Assembly (NCBI RefSeq): GCF_036669915.1
Contig: NC_089318.1
Coordinates: 13,177,071 to 13,241,070 of the forward strand
Length of the DNA: 64,000 bases
Reading direction: 5' to 3'
Source of the DNA: Pocillopora verrucosa
Lineage: Eukaryota; Cnidaria; Anthozoa; Scleractinia; Pocilloporidae
Shown: positions 36,301-47,781 of the stretch, piece by piece
Numbering within the stretch: position 1 is the stretch's first letter
Layout: every line of letters starts with the position of its first letter
Program-made: the position numbers and the translations under genes
The notes under the pieces: generated by a model
What the model saw: only the letters and a program-made list of their open reading frames with translations
Databases searched by the model: none
Told to the model about the DNA's origin: nothing

Positions 36301-39300
36301 CATAGAAACCCAAGTCACTGTAATAAAAATATAACAATTTAGTCATGAATGATGATACCAACAACAGGGCTCGAAATTAACTTTTAAGTCCAATTGCAAA
36401 GTTTTGCTAATATGATTTTTTTTCCACTAGCAAACTGGTGAGACCACTAGCAAATTCTTTCCCTTGAAATGTCAATGACCATATCTGTTATAAAGATTAG
36501 AATTGATATTTTGCACAGGCCATTAATGTGCTGAAAAGTTTAATAAAAGAGGTATCAAATGTTTGGTCTCTTTTGCCATTGTCATGACAGCCACCACCTA
36601 TTTACTGCATGTTTGGGAATGGATGATTCTAACTATCAAACCTTTGCTAGTGGATATTTTTCTCACTTACAGATTATCAAACTCAATGGCATTTTGAAAG
36701 TTTGCAAGCATTAATTTGAGCCCTGAACAAAATTGAAGTGAGTGAAGATAGAAGCTGCAAAATAGTAGTGACATTTGATCGTTCTTCCCACCACAGACAA
36801 TGCAGTTTTTGTAACCCCTTTAACCCCTGAGTGATTAGCATCTAATTTCTCCTTACAATATCACCCCTGAATCAAACATTAGGGTAACAAGAATTAAAGG
36901 AATGATCATCAACTATGGAAGTTCTAGATTTTTTAGCAAATTCCCATAGTCATTACCTTAGGAATTGTATAGAGAACAGTATGGAGGATGTGCATATTGA
37001 TGTTTGGGTGTAGAGGGTTAATGAGAGTCAGCTGTACTGTTTGCAATACTGCATGTAACATACCTTGTCAAGTGTTTGGAAAACCAGAAAGTGACCACTG
37101 CTATAGAAATTGCCTGTGAAAATAGGATTGAAGGAAACAATGACCAAGAGTTGTGGGTCTCAATCAAAACATACAGTTTATCAGTACAGTACTCTAGAAT
37201 AACTAGAATTCATGTTATGCGAGTCTGTTCAGTAACAGATCACAGATAACATCAAAATGTGGCACATGATGCACAACCAAGTGTGTCACTGATGTTAAAG
37301 TTATTACCACATTTTGACATCTCCTGTGATCTACTGCATAACTTTACTGACCCACAGCAATATAGAATCCATTTGTTTCACATAAATACAATATAAAAGC
37401 AAAAATATCCTGTTGGTGGTGATGTCATGCATGTACATCTGTCCTCCAACAGATCATCATAAGTAAGAACCAGTCAAAATAAGGGTGTAGGTCAGCTTTT
37501 TATGTATTAAAACTTTGTTTTATGGGTTGGCAGGAGAGGTTTGTCAAACCTTCTGAATATTCAACAGGAGATAACACCAAGCAACACTGATCAGCAAATT
37601 CTACTTGGTGATCAGTAATGTCAGAGTAAAATTGAAAGCTCACATTTCCCAAAATGTAACACCAAAACCATGAAGAATAAATCTGTCTTTTTACCAAACT
37701 GCAGGGTGCTCATCAGTATCTTGGGTATTTTATGGAACACTATGGCAGTATGTACACTCTGAAGTAGACTAATTGTAGATACAGTATTAAGCTTACCCAT
37801 CCAACAATGCAACCCATACAGAATACACCAATCTTGTAAACATAACAGGCTAGTGCTCCAGCTAGAAGCCCACAGATAATGCTGATGGAGATGCGAACTG
37901 ATACAAACCAAACAAAATTAGATCACTTTGGTCATTTCAGAGAGCTATACACCTGACAGACCTGAAAGGTCTCTTACTATAAATAGTTACTTATTTTTAG
38001 TAATTATGCATTACAATTATTGCTTACAAGTGATTTTCTTTTCTAAAGGGGTGGTGAGGGGGGTAGACAGATAGGTAGAATTTTCGTGCAAATTTACATT
38101 GATACAAGTTAAACAATACATTGTCCAGGTGTTTGTACATTAATGCACAAATTTTTGAACAGGTCCAAAATAAAGGAAATTACTTTTTACAGTTTGAACC
38201 AAAGGGTTCTGTGAAATCAAATTGTGGCCTTGTTTTGAAAAATGTACTCGGTCATAAGAATGTCTTCAAGTAGAGGATTAAAAAAAGAGGAAATTATGAC
38301 AGTCAATGCAAAGTAACATTTACATAATATCTTACCTTCTCTGTTATGGCTTCCATCACAACAAAATTCTGTACTAAACACATCAGGACTTATGGAGTAA
38401 AATCCAACACCAGCAAACGCAAATGCAGCCACAATAACAATGGGCTAATGATGAAGATATACACGCATAGTACAAAAATGTTATTATTCATTATGACTCT
38501 TCTGTAATTATATGACTCTTACAAACTGATCAAGACTCTGAGCTAAGGAATAGGAGGGGGGGGGACTTAATTTAAACTTCTTTACTGAATTTTTCACCTG
38601 ATTGGTGCTGTGATAATTTGTTTGCTATAATTAAGACTAAACTACCCTGCATCTGTGTCCTGCTGGCCATGGCTTTGCTCTAAAGATGAGAAACAAGGAA
38701 GCTGTGGTCTTTTAAGTACATAAATGTTTACCTTTATGAGCCTATAACCAAGAATCCAGACAACCAGTCCAAGTACAGACAACACTAAAACACCAACTGG
38801 ATGGTTGTACCTGAAAGAGATACCAATGGGATCTTTATTAATGAAATGTTGAAAACTCAAAGGAAAATAATTTCAGGGTTGCATTTGAGGATTACGGTTC
38901 CTTAAGACGGGTAATTTTGGACAGAAAGCAAAACACTGAATTGGGGATGGCACTTTGATTCCCTTTCCTCCACCAAAATAAAAACAAAATATCATATTTC
39001 ATATTGTCTTTGAAATGGTGAATGAGAAGAATTATCCAAAAGATGTCCATTAAACCAAAATGAGTTTCTATTTGTAAGTTCATTAATGCGTGGACAAATT
39101 TAAAATACTCAACAGTCTTCCCTTGATATTGGGAATGGTATTGTAAAGAAACATGTACAGTAGTCATTAATCCAGTTTGCATAATTCATTAACTGGCTGA
39201 ATTAGGGGAGCAACTGTTAAAAAGGGACATTTTTTCAGTTGCACACAGAACAAACTACCAACAGTAGTAAGGGATTGATCTGTTGGATAGTTTCATGGAG

Positions 39301-40150
39301 GTGTTAAGACCAGCATAAAACTTTTGCACTGAGAAAAGTCCAAAATTAGTATTTGTCTCTTTCTACTAATAATACAAGTAAATATATATACAGAGTGAAG
39401 CAGCCCTTTAGACAACACAAACATTTGGGGCTGTCATTCTTTACAAGACTGTATTTAGTTGTTAGAGGGTGGTAAGATCAGGGAAGTCATATAGTGGGAT
39501 GTTACAGTATGATTCAAAGGCGAAAATTACAGAGGCAATACTTTTTTAAATCTCAGTTGTAAAAGCTATCATAGGCATCCAAGAACAAAGCAAGCCACTG
39601 CCACAATTATGAATACCTGGTACTGTGAGTTCCTGGCTGTTCAAAACCCTTTACTTTCATGTGCGTCTCTGCCTTTACTGGCAAAATTCTCGATACAAAA
39701 GCCACCCGCTTGTTGAATTTAAATTTCTGATCCAGCTAAGCAACGAATTTCAATTTCCGGAGCAGAGAAACATCCATAACTAGCACAAACACAATATATT
39801 GACGCAACATGTAGTAGCTTGCTTACAAAAGGAAATCCTATAAATCACGCTTTAGAGTAATAGATTTAACGGCAAATTGACATTCAAAGCAACGTGTCTG
39901 ATATGGTGAAAAATGAATATTTTCCACAGCAATTAACCATTACAAGTTTATCTGTATCTGTTGAAAGGTGATTGTATTAACCTTTTTAGTTCGTATGGTA
40001 AATGACATACCGCTTTCTAATATCTAACAGCGATAATTGTTATCGTAAAAATAGAAAGATGTTGAATTATTAAGAAGGAAACATTCTCTACCCGATGTAA
40101 GACTTGTTTGTTGAAATCCATCGAAGAAGTCCATTCTGCGAGCTGTTCAT
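33396..40150 (-). CDS. TMEM198-like multi-pass membrane protein, gene B (324 aa)
   Basis: Eight minus-strand exons: 40092-40150, 38732-38810, 38336-38444, 37797-37897, 37064-37113, 36193-36317, 34907-35053, 33396-33700. It starts MNSSQNGLLRWISTNKSYIG, then hydrophobic segments VGVLVLSVLGLVVWILGYRL, PIVIVAAFAFAGVGFYSI, ISIICGLLAGALACYVYKIG, AISIAVVTFWF, VYGAAGLVVGILAVWLEKL and a last one MFLGWLLMSAVGAILQFMY. The C-terminal exon is longer than in gene A and adds a soluble tail (CSCGCNTDSAVPDDKGVRY onward) ending RQWLR. Exons 3-6 have exactly the lengths of gene A (109, 101, 50, 125 nt). An alternative 5' exon near 39617-39735 was considered but fits the phase less simply. Confidence 0.78.
34125..34345 (+). 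repeat. TTAA/CCC-ended MITE family A
   Basis: TAACCCTTTAACTCCCAAGA at the start; interior ATCTCATTAGTAATTCTCCT and TGTCTGCTTGATTTTGTATT; end worn (GAGTTAAATGGTTTAA). Intron of TMEM198-like B. A further diverged relative follows at about 34676-34893. Confidence 0.7.
35300..35400 (-). repeat. Palindromic MITE-like family C, copy 5
   Basis: CTTGAAATGTCAGCT, GGTGGCCAATTTACGTTATC and the reversed head CACTTTCTTTAGAAACTTGC mark a shortened minus-strand copy. Confidence 0.6.
35605..35744 (+). repeat. TTAA/CCC-ended MITE family A, 5'-truncated
   Basis: Starts inside the element (GAGAATTTAGTATTGAATCA) and ends GGGAGTTAAAGGGTTAA. Confidence 0.7.
36366..36724. repeat. MITE-like element with AGGGCTC ends
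   Basis: The left end AGGGCTCGAAATTAACTTT and the right end ATTAATTTGAGCCCT form inverted termini of about 15 bases. Internal TAGCAAACTGGTGAG/CTAGCAAATTC repeats are present. No clear target duplication was found. Intron of TMEM198-like B. Confidence 0.45.
36812..37021 (-). repeat. TTAA/CCC-ended MITE family B, copy 3
   Basis: Reversed copy: CCTTTAACCCCTGAGTGATT at the left, and the right end GTGTAGAGGGTTAA with TTAA at 37018-37021. Confidence 0.7.
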
Positions 40151-40522
40151 GTCTTCTCGTTCATTGCTTGTGTTATCGAGCAACTTAATTTCCACCGCGG
40201 TTTATTCCAAATTCTTCGACGAATGTGTAAAGAACAATTTACATTTAAAAATCGCCATCTGACGTATTCACGCATTGGTGCGATCGTCTTGAAAGACTAA
40301 TGACACTTTGCAAATGAAATTCTTTTGAAGCCGACAGAGTTTCCTCGAAACCGATCACGCTTACTCGATTCCAAGAAGCTACGTAATATTTAGGATGTCG
40401 TGTAAGAACATTATTGTATCCCTTGGGTGGGAAACCGCGTTCACTTAATCCCTCTGCGAAGGTTAGGTGGGAGTGGGTTGATAGATTCGTTGCCTTGCAT
40501 AGTTCTTTTACATGTGACGATC
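40151..40522. promoter_or_regulatory. Divergent promoter region of TMEM198-like B and CHURC1
   Basis: The 372 bp between the two start codons must hold both 5' UTRs and promoters. An inverted CCAAT box (ATTGG) occurs at about 40274. No TATA box was evident. Shared regulation is an inference from spacing only. Confidence 0.5.
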
Positions 40523-42445
40523 ATGTGCCAATTTTGTGTGAAAGAACAGCATCCTCAACGGGTATGATAGTGTTGTGTTTAAAGACGCTTGCATTTCGGC
40601 TGTTGACACATTAAAAGCGTATGTTAAGCCCGCACTTTATTCAATTTCATGTCTTAAGTGAAATTTACTGACAGCAGCACATTTTGATTTCGTCTTCTTT
40701 CTTTTGAGATTTATCGCATTAATCCGAGTGCGCAGTTAACCGCACTCGCTCTTTACCTGGTTGTGGCAGAGCGGGAGTAAGAACAAAGGATATTTCTGAA
40801 TCTTTTTTGAAGCGATACCTATAATAAAGATTGGGTTTGTTGACTTGTGAATGACACTGCAACGCGAGCAAATCTGTGGATCAGTTGCAACCAAATAGAC
40901 ACAGAATTTTAACAAGTTTTATGATCTCTGAAGCCAGATGTTCTGAAGTACCATTTATACCCTTCCTAGTAACCTATATGTGGCATTACGATCATTTTAA
41001 TTTAACCCTTCCGTAGTCCTAGATCTCATTAGTAATTCTCCTTACTTTCTGCCGTTCAATTCTTATGATTTTTGCTTGGAGAATTTGGCATTGTATTGAC
41101 CAACAATCCCCCAGCTAATTGACATTCTTCTTCATCTGCATAACTTTTCTGCTTGATGTTGTAAGGAGAAGTTCTGTCTTGGTCATTCATAGAAGTTTAA
41201 TTTAATTATCTGTAATTACCATTTGTTTCTTTAGTAAGGGAGTATACTGTATGTCAATGCACATTTCGTCAGTTGCATAAATTTTTATCCTCCTCACATA
41301 TGATTATCATAAATTGAAACAAAGAGTTGGATTATTTTAACTAGTGAGAGGTAAACACCTACTGAAAAATACAAGGGAGGAGAGGGGGGGTTGCTGAATG
41401 GCTGATGATCCATGTTTGTGCTTGAGATGATGGAAATTGAAATGCTTTTTGTTATCAATAGGGAACAATCTGCTTGGAGAGCGGATCATATTTAATGAAC
41501 TATGCTGGCTGTAAGGGGTGTGGGAAAAGAGAACCACTTAAAACTTTAGAAATGTCAACTCAAGAGGATAATGATGGAGAGGAACTTGTTACCTACAAAC
41601 GTATGTAATGCCAAGAAAACAGTACTTTAACTTAGGTTCAGTGAACATTAGTGAATTAACAATGAATAGTGGGATAAAATGATGATACAAGTGCCCAACA
41701 ATAAAATGATTATTTAAAAGATTTAATTGACTTGTTGGTTTTTACAGATATTTGTCCTAGCTGTGAACACCTTGTGGCTGAACATGAATACACATTTAGG
41801 GTCGAAGGAAAGTACCAGGTAATAATTCAATATTAAAGAAAGATGCTTTTTTGAATTCCTTGTGAGCACAGGACAGAGAAATAATTCTGAATCTTTAAAG
41901 CAATTCAAACCTAAGGCCTTCAGATTCTTCTCCCACGCTGTACTGCCAAGCCACAGAGACTCTTTGTGGTAATCTTAACCCTTTACATCCTAACATCAGT
42001 ATGGATATTCTCTATACAGTTCTCTATAAATTTCCTATGGTACTGACAAGGAGAATTAATTTTGTTTAACAAGCAAGAGCTTCTTTAGTTGGTGATCATT
42101 TCCTTTATTCTTCTGACCTTAATGTTTGATTCAGGCAAGATATTGTGAGGAGAAATTAGATGCTGGTCACTTCTAAGAGTCAAAGGGTTTAGGCCTGCAC
42201 TATGTTCACATTTGAAATGTGTTCTTTGTACTGCTAGGATCATATCATGAGTTCAGTTTTGATTCAACAGTTTTTTTAAATTGTTATCAAGTTATGTGAA
42301 ATTCTACTAAGTACTTAGAACCTTTTTCATAAGCAATCTTTTTTTGTTTTAGGAATACATGATGACTTGTCTACTTTGCGGCACTGCAGCAGACTCTATA
42401 AGTATTCTTCCTGAGAGTCCTACTGAAAACACCAGCACCTTTTAG
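40523..42445 (+). CDS. CHURC1: Churchill domain zinc protein (113 aa)
   Basis: Four plus-strand exons: 40523-40561, 41462-41600, 41748-41818, 42353-42445; 342 nt including TAG, in frame throughout. Human CHURC1 is 112 residues. The first exon gives MCQFCVKEQHPQR. Then come CKGCGKREP in exon 2, ICPSCEHLVAEHEYTFRVEG in exon 3 and MMTCLLCGTAADSISILPES in exon 4. These are the zinc-binding Cys pairs and the C-terminal strand of the family. Churchill acts as a zinc-binding regulator in early vertebrate development; its role in cnidarians is not known from the sequence. The short N-terminal exon was found by its MCxxC motif and phase-0 donor. Confidence 0.96.
41002..41200 (+). repeat. TTAA/CCC-ended MITE family A
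   Basis: TTAACCCTTCCGTAGTCCTA at the left; interior GATCTCATTAGTAATTCTCC and TGTAAGGAGAAGTTCTGTCT; the right end is worn. Intron 1 of CHURC1. Confidence 0.65.
41975..42190 (+). repeat. TTAA/CCC-ended MITE family B, copy 4
   Basis: TTAACCCTTTACATCCTAAC at the start, interior AACAAGCAAGAGCTTCTTTA, end TAAGAGTCAAAGGGTTT. Intron 3 of CHURC1. Confidence 0.7.
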
Positions 42446-43534
42446 CTTTTGGCTTGGGGACATTTACTTAATATATGAAGTTCTACATGACCAGTCATCC
42501 ATGTACATGCACAGAGATTTGTGCACAAGAGTTTTGTGCTATCCCATTTACAAACTGTGCAATGTTTTAAAGTTTTATAACTTTACCTTGTCATCTTGAA
42601 GTCAGAATACCTTATGATGAATTGGGCTTCAACAAAATAATACATGTTACATTTATTTTCAAAAATGATATTCCTAAAGTATGATGGTGAATGACATGCG
42701 TTAAAAAGTAAGTTGACTGATTTATTGATAGCATCTGTACTCTGCAATAATACAAGAATGTTTCCACTGAAACAACTTCTAGTCTATGTTTTTTGGACAA
42801 TTGTGGACAACTAGTGAACAAAAGTTAAATATAGGAGATTTCTGGAATGTATTTTTATACTATACAGTGTGCATGTATATCAAAATTTCTCGCAAGTCCT
42901 ATTACCGTACACCTTATGATTAACAAGAAAGCAAGATGTCTTGCTAGAGAGGTTGGAGTTAAGTAAACATGATATACATGTAAAACACTGTGTCTACTTT
43001 TCTGTCCTTATTAGCTGATATATCAAAAATGGGAAGAATTTGAACTTTCAGTTGTAACAATGGTCTTCTGTTGCTCCACACAATTTAATGTAACAAGTGA
43101 TGTTACATGCCTTATCTTAACCCTTTACACCCTAACATGGGTATTCCTACTCTCCAGACTATTCTTTTTACATTTTCCTCTGATATTAACAAGGAGAATT
43201 TGATTGGCAATCAGGAGCTTCCTAAATTGGTTATTGAAGTTTCCTTTATTCTCATGATCTTTACAAGAATGATACTGTAGGGATACATGTAACTTACTGG
43301 CCAGCCACTCTTAACCCTTTAACTTCCATGAGTGACCAAGACAGAATTTCTCTTTACAATATCAATACAATATCAACCAGATAATTGATGAGAATAAAGG
43401 AAAATATCAATTTGGGGATAATTAGTCGATCCAATACTAAATTCTCTGAACTAACATTATAAGAATTGTATGGTTGACAGTAAGGAGAATTACAAATTTG
43501 ATCTGGGAGTTAAAGGGTTAAGGGTTAAAGGCTT
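42446..43534. other. Convergent region between CHURC1 and NUDT14
   Basis: 3' flanks of both genes. Its right half is filled by two repeats, family B (43117-43314) and family A (43311-43521), abutting at one TTAA. No coding potential was recognised. Confidence 0.6.
43117..43521. repeat. Two abutting TTAA/CCC-ended MITEs (family B then family A)
   Basis: Family B runs from TTAACCCTTTACACCCTAAC to the TTAA at 43311-43314. Family A (reversed) starts at that same TTAA and ends GGGAGTTAAAGGGTTAA at 43518-43521. Sharing one TTAA suggests insertion of one copy at the edge of the other. Confidence 0.75.
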
Positions 43535-46214
43535 TTAAATATTAAACTTGTTGAAGTACCACATAAATGCAAACATGAGCCCAGCTGGTTTATGTTTGGT
43601 TGCATCAAACACAAACTCTCTGCTCTTGTCAAGTGGTAGATAAAACACCTCTATCCTCTCCCCTTCATTAAGATTTCCTCCACCTTGACTCACAATCATT
43701 TCATCAGTCACTTCTGCATAGAAGAATGTCTGTAGGGAACCAGTGCTTCCTACCCCACCTCGAAATGATACAACTTCCTGCAAGTTTTCTTCTGGAATGT
43801 CATAACCACACTCTTCCAAGATTTCCTGCTTCATTAAACCTGCAAGACTCATGTTTTTATCAATGATACCAGCGCACAGTTCATAAGTGACTCCTTCATT
43901 GAATGGAGCTGTGATTGGTAGGGATGAGTCATCTGCTGTCATGGTAACTGCACTGCCATCAGTCAATGCCTTCTTGTGGAGATTTCTGTTGACATGCATG
44001 TAAATAGCTGGAATAGAAATACAAACATGAGGGTTACTTATTTGATTCCTTTCACTCTCAGATGTGACCAAGAAGTAAATTCTCCTAACCACATCTAAAC
44101 AGTATCGAGCATAAGGGTATTGAGAAGAAGGAAACATTCCGTCTGGTTTATGCTGTGTGTGATTTGCTTTGATTTGACACCAAATTATCAGATGTAAAAT
44201 TATAAAAAGTGTGTGGCTAATAGCAAAAATAATGATTTTATTATGAGATGTTGAGAGGGAATTGAACATTCACCTGGTCTAAACTGCTTCACAAGAACGA
44301 AAGACTGTCGTGTGGTGTTAAACAGGAGTGCACAGACACTGAAGGAAAACAAACTTGGTCAATTCATAACAATTTCAGTATCTTAAACTATATACTACCT
44401 CACTAGTATGAATCATTTAAATGAACAACTACACTTTCTATAGGAAATGTATCGTTATGATTGTGACAATTCCTCCTTAAATTGTGGAGAGTCTAAAGTT
44501 GTAATTTCTGTCAGGTTTGAAGGCTTCAATTTTCTACTCTGGGAAGTGAGCAGTGTCTTGATTTCTTTTTCGAATATATCCACTGTGGAAAGACTCTGAA
44601 TAAAATACTCACAGGGGGCTAGCTGATGTCTACATAAGGAAATATTTTGTGAAGCACTTTAAATTACCTTATTCAAAAATAGGAGTGCTTATCTTTTAAA
44701 AAATGACTCTCAATCCAGAGAAAACATAACCAATTCAATTGGTAGCAGTGTCAGCCAACAAGGCTTCTTCAATGTACCCTTATGAAGCGTTCTTTCATTC
44801 AGATAACTATTCACATACCTATCATGTACTGTTAAATAGTCCCATTTTCTTTCCTGACCATTCTATGCATTTAAAAGAGACATGAAAATTCAATGATCCT
44901 CTAATTGTGCAGCTATCAATGTTGGTTAAGATTATTGGGCCATATTCTTTGATCTCATGACTAAGTTAAACACCAATAACGTCAATGTTAAGAGTGTTGT
45001 ATTGTGTACTCTCAGGCTGGCATCAACAATATGTATTTGTTTGACAGCACTGTCTGTCTACCTGGTATATCAAAAGTTAAAGAATGTACAAGGACATACT
45101 CATCGTGTTCCTTGACATAGTCCCATTCTCTGGGCAGACCATTCTTTTTTAAAGACAAAGGAAAAAAGGAATTGAGAAAGTTTTTACCAAGGATAACAAT
45201 AAAAAAGTTATATAGTTGTTTAACAATAAAAAAAGGTGATGAGAATAGAGAGTTGGAAAATAACATCCTACAAACTTTTCACTCCAAATTCCTCCATCCA
45301 TTTTATAATTGTAAATGAACCAGGGAGCCAATCTTATTGGGTCTGACTTATCATTTATTTTCAATTGATTGATTAATAAATTGCAATGTAAAGAAAGGGG
45401 AGTTCAAGTTGAAAATTATTGATTTGATTAGAAGTTGAATGGGATGTGTAATAACCGCTAATCTTTAAGGATTTTTGCTATGGTTTCAATTAATATCGCA
45501 ATGCTTGAGAGAATTACTAGTGAGATCCTAGGATTCAAGTTAATCACTGTTTAGGAAGCATGTTGTGGACTGAGTAATCTCATAGGCAACCAAGCTTAGT
45601 GTGGTGTGAGAGTTGGTTACCTGATAAATTCTGAAAAACATCCACAAGATGGTAGTTCTAAGTAGATGTCTATCAAAGTCCTCCAAAAAGCCTCATACTG
45701 ACCCTACTTTTGTAATTCACTGTTTGCACTTTGTGATCATGTCTTTAAACATCTCAACGTATTAATATAATTATAGTCTAATGATGAACTCGGTACCATT
45801 CATGATGATATTACATAATACAATACCACTGTCGTTGATTCTAGAGTCAATCGATGCTGCAAACTATTGTCATTTTTGTTGAGCGCATTTAAATAGGAAA
45901 TTTGGAAATGAATTAATTCTGTCTTTTTTCTTGATCCGATGGAAAAATTTCAGGTGCCTAAACCTTTAATTTTTTTTCGGAAAATCGTGCTTGAAATAAG
46001 TACTGATCGCAGGTTTTGAGTACAAGATATGACTGAAGGACAGCCAAAAGACCTTACTACTAAGCCTATTCAACGCCAAATTAACGCTAACTTTCTTTTC
46101 AACCTTCAACATTTGAAATCGCCTGACCTGTTTGAAGACAACTCTTGACGGCTGGATAAAGCGAGAGTTAATGCAAGGCACTACTTTCATATCTGTTATC
46201 TCAAGTCCTTCCAT
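43535..46214 (-). CDS. NUDT14: NUDT14, UDP-sugar (ADP-ribose) pyrophosphatase (222 aa)
   Basis: Minus-strand exons 46128-46214, 44819-44862, 44274-44338, 43535-44007 give 222 residues, the human NUDT14 length. NUDT14 hydrolyses UDP-glucose and ADP-ribose in the cytosol. The start MEGLEITDMKVV matches the family; an upstream in-frame start at about 46334 would add a basic N-terminus and is less likely. Exon 3 reads ALLFNTTRQSFVLVKQFRP. The Nudix box lies at about residues 112-134 (AGIIDKN, then KQEILEECGY); its EExG core is intact, but the first Glu is Met and the Arg is Gln, and human NUDT14 is also atypical here. FRGGVGSTGSLQTFFYAEVT and GERIEVFYLPL follow. A second version of exon 2 lies at 45100-45143. 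Confidence 0.94.
45100..45143 (-). CDS. NUDT14: Alternative, mutually exclusive exon 2 of NUDT14
   Basis: A 44-nt segment encoding NGLPREWDYVKEHD plus two bases, parallel to the exon at 44819-44862 (NGQERKWDYLTVHD plus two bases). It has the same length, the same phases (0 in, 2 out), a good GTATGT donor and an AAAAAAG acceptor with a weak pyrimidine tract. Either version joins exon 1 and exon 3 in frame; including both would shift the frame. Whether it is used cannot be told from sequence. Confidence 0.65.
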
Positions 46215-46829
46215 CTCTTTTTTGCAACGAGGAAACTCAAAATTAGAATGCAACTTTCTTACTGCCTTCACTGTAACGCTTCTGAGTGATAAAATAAGTA
46301 CAACTTTAGGTGATCTAATTAAGAAACTTGCCATGAAACATCTTAATCTGTTCCAGCCCTCTCGATCGAAGGCCGGCCAAGTGTCACAATCTCGCGTCTC
46401 GTATTAAACTGTAAACTGTTGCGTGACGAATCAAGTTCCAGTTGCGCAACAAGCGCGTGACAAGCACTAACTTTATTCGAACTCTTAATGAAACGTCATT
46501 AAATTTTTCGCGGTGCTGTTATCGATACTCAGTAAATCAACAATCAACGAGTCAAGAAAGACCCCTAATTTTGTAGCTTAGGCCAACAACCTCAAAACGT
46601 TGCAATGCTGATAAGATCCCAACAGTATCCTAAATGAAACACTGGTGAGAATTCCGTTGAGGCTTTGGCCTTCCCGTCGAGCAAACTACCCGGAGTGTTG
46701 ATGAAGTCTATTCAGTTACCTTGTGAGATTTCCTTAGAGGTGATAGCCTTTAGTAAAGGAAATTCTAGAGGAAATTTATCATATTCTGGAAAGTAAACTG
46801 GATAATAATAATAATAATAATAATAATAG

Positions 46830-46886
<57 letters not shown>

Positions 46887-47781
46887 ATAATAACAATAAC
46901 CAAAAAATAAAATAGAAAGCAAACAAACCAACAAACACACTCCACAAGAGAAAGAAAAGCTTTATTTTATTTTTATGACCATTCAAATTCCTTAAATTTT
47001 AGTTTCAAATAAATATATCAATGTCTTTTGTAAAGCAGAATCCATTCCAAATTATTAATACAACTAATTTTTGGTATGTCATATGTTTTAAGTACTGATG
47101 CTTCCTATTAGCAAATACATTTATTATGAGGTTGCTGATAAATGTAATCAATTCCTTGTAGCATTGAATTCCACAAAGCAACTACCATGATTGAAGTTTT
47201 ATATCATGTTTTGTACTCTTGGTGAGTGTATTTACAAAAACAATTAAATAGATTTAAATTTGTCTTTCACCATGTATTACGATGTACCAAAAAAATCATA
47301 GAAAAACATCCTGCAACTCATGACATAGTAATGAGTGATGGGGGAGTGTGCATGATGAGACCAAACAATGGCTACAAAGGAGATGACTAATTACATAAAT
47401 GTATTTTAATCTATAAAGCTTAACTAAATTTAAGCTTGCACAAGGAAATTTTGCTTCCATTGCCTGGTATATATTAATTTTTAATTAATATATTAATTTT
47501 TGCCCTAGATCATGGAACACTCCAAAGTTCTGCCTATTGTGGAATTTTTTTGTTTCCATACAATTTTTGAAAGGAGCCTTACAAAAGTTAAAAATCAAAG
47601 ATTATTTTCACAGAAAACTGAATTCGATACCATGGAAACAAGCAGGCATACAACAAAGAAATTCACCAGCAAAGATAATTATCCAATGATTATATAAAAA
47701 AATCATATCAACTTTCAGTATGATCAATACTAAAGTTCATCTTTCAGTGACCTTTGCTTTGATCATCTTCATCTGAAGCAG
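46215..47781. other. Intergenic region upstream of NUDT14
   Basis: Contains the NUDT14 promoter, a trinucleotide/hexanucleotide microsatellite at 46802-46889, and AT-rich sequence up to the end of CRT-like gene 1. No exon was recognised. Confidence 0.55.
46802..46889. repeat. (ATA/ATG) compound microsatellite
   Basis: Runs of ATAATAATA pass into repeated TGATAA units and back. Apparent poly-Ile and poly-Tyr open frames on the minus strand are by-products. Confidence 0.95.

Noticed and set aside
39617..39735. Alternative first coding exon of TMEM198-like B
   Set aside because: It has an open frame and a fitting donor, but its acceptor needs a phase-0 upstream exon that was not found; the exon at 40092-40150 has its own start codon and fits directly. 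It could still be an alternative exon.
46712..46986. Open frames rich in Ile or Tyr
   Set aside because: Produced entirely by the ATA/ATG microsatellite.
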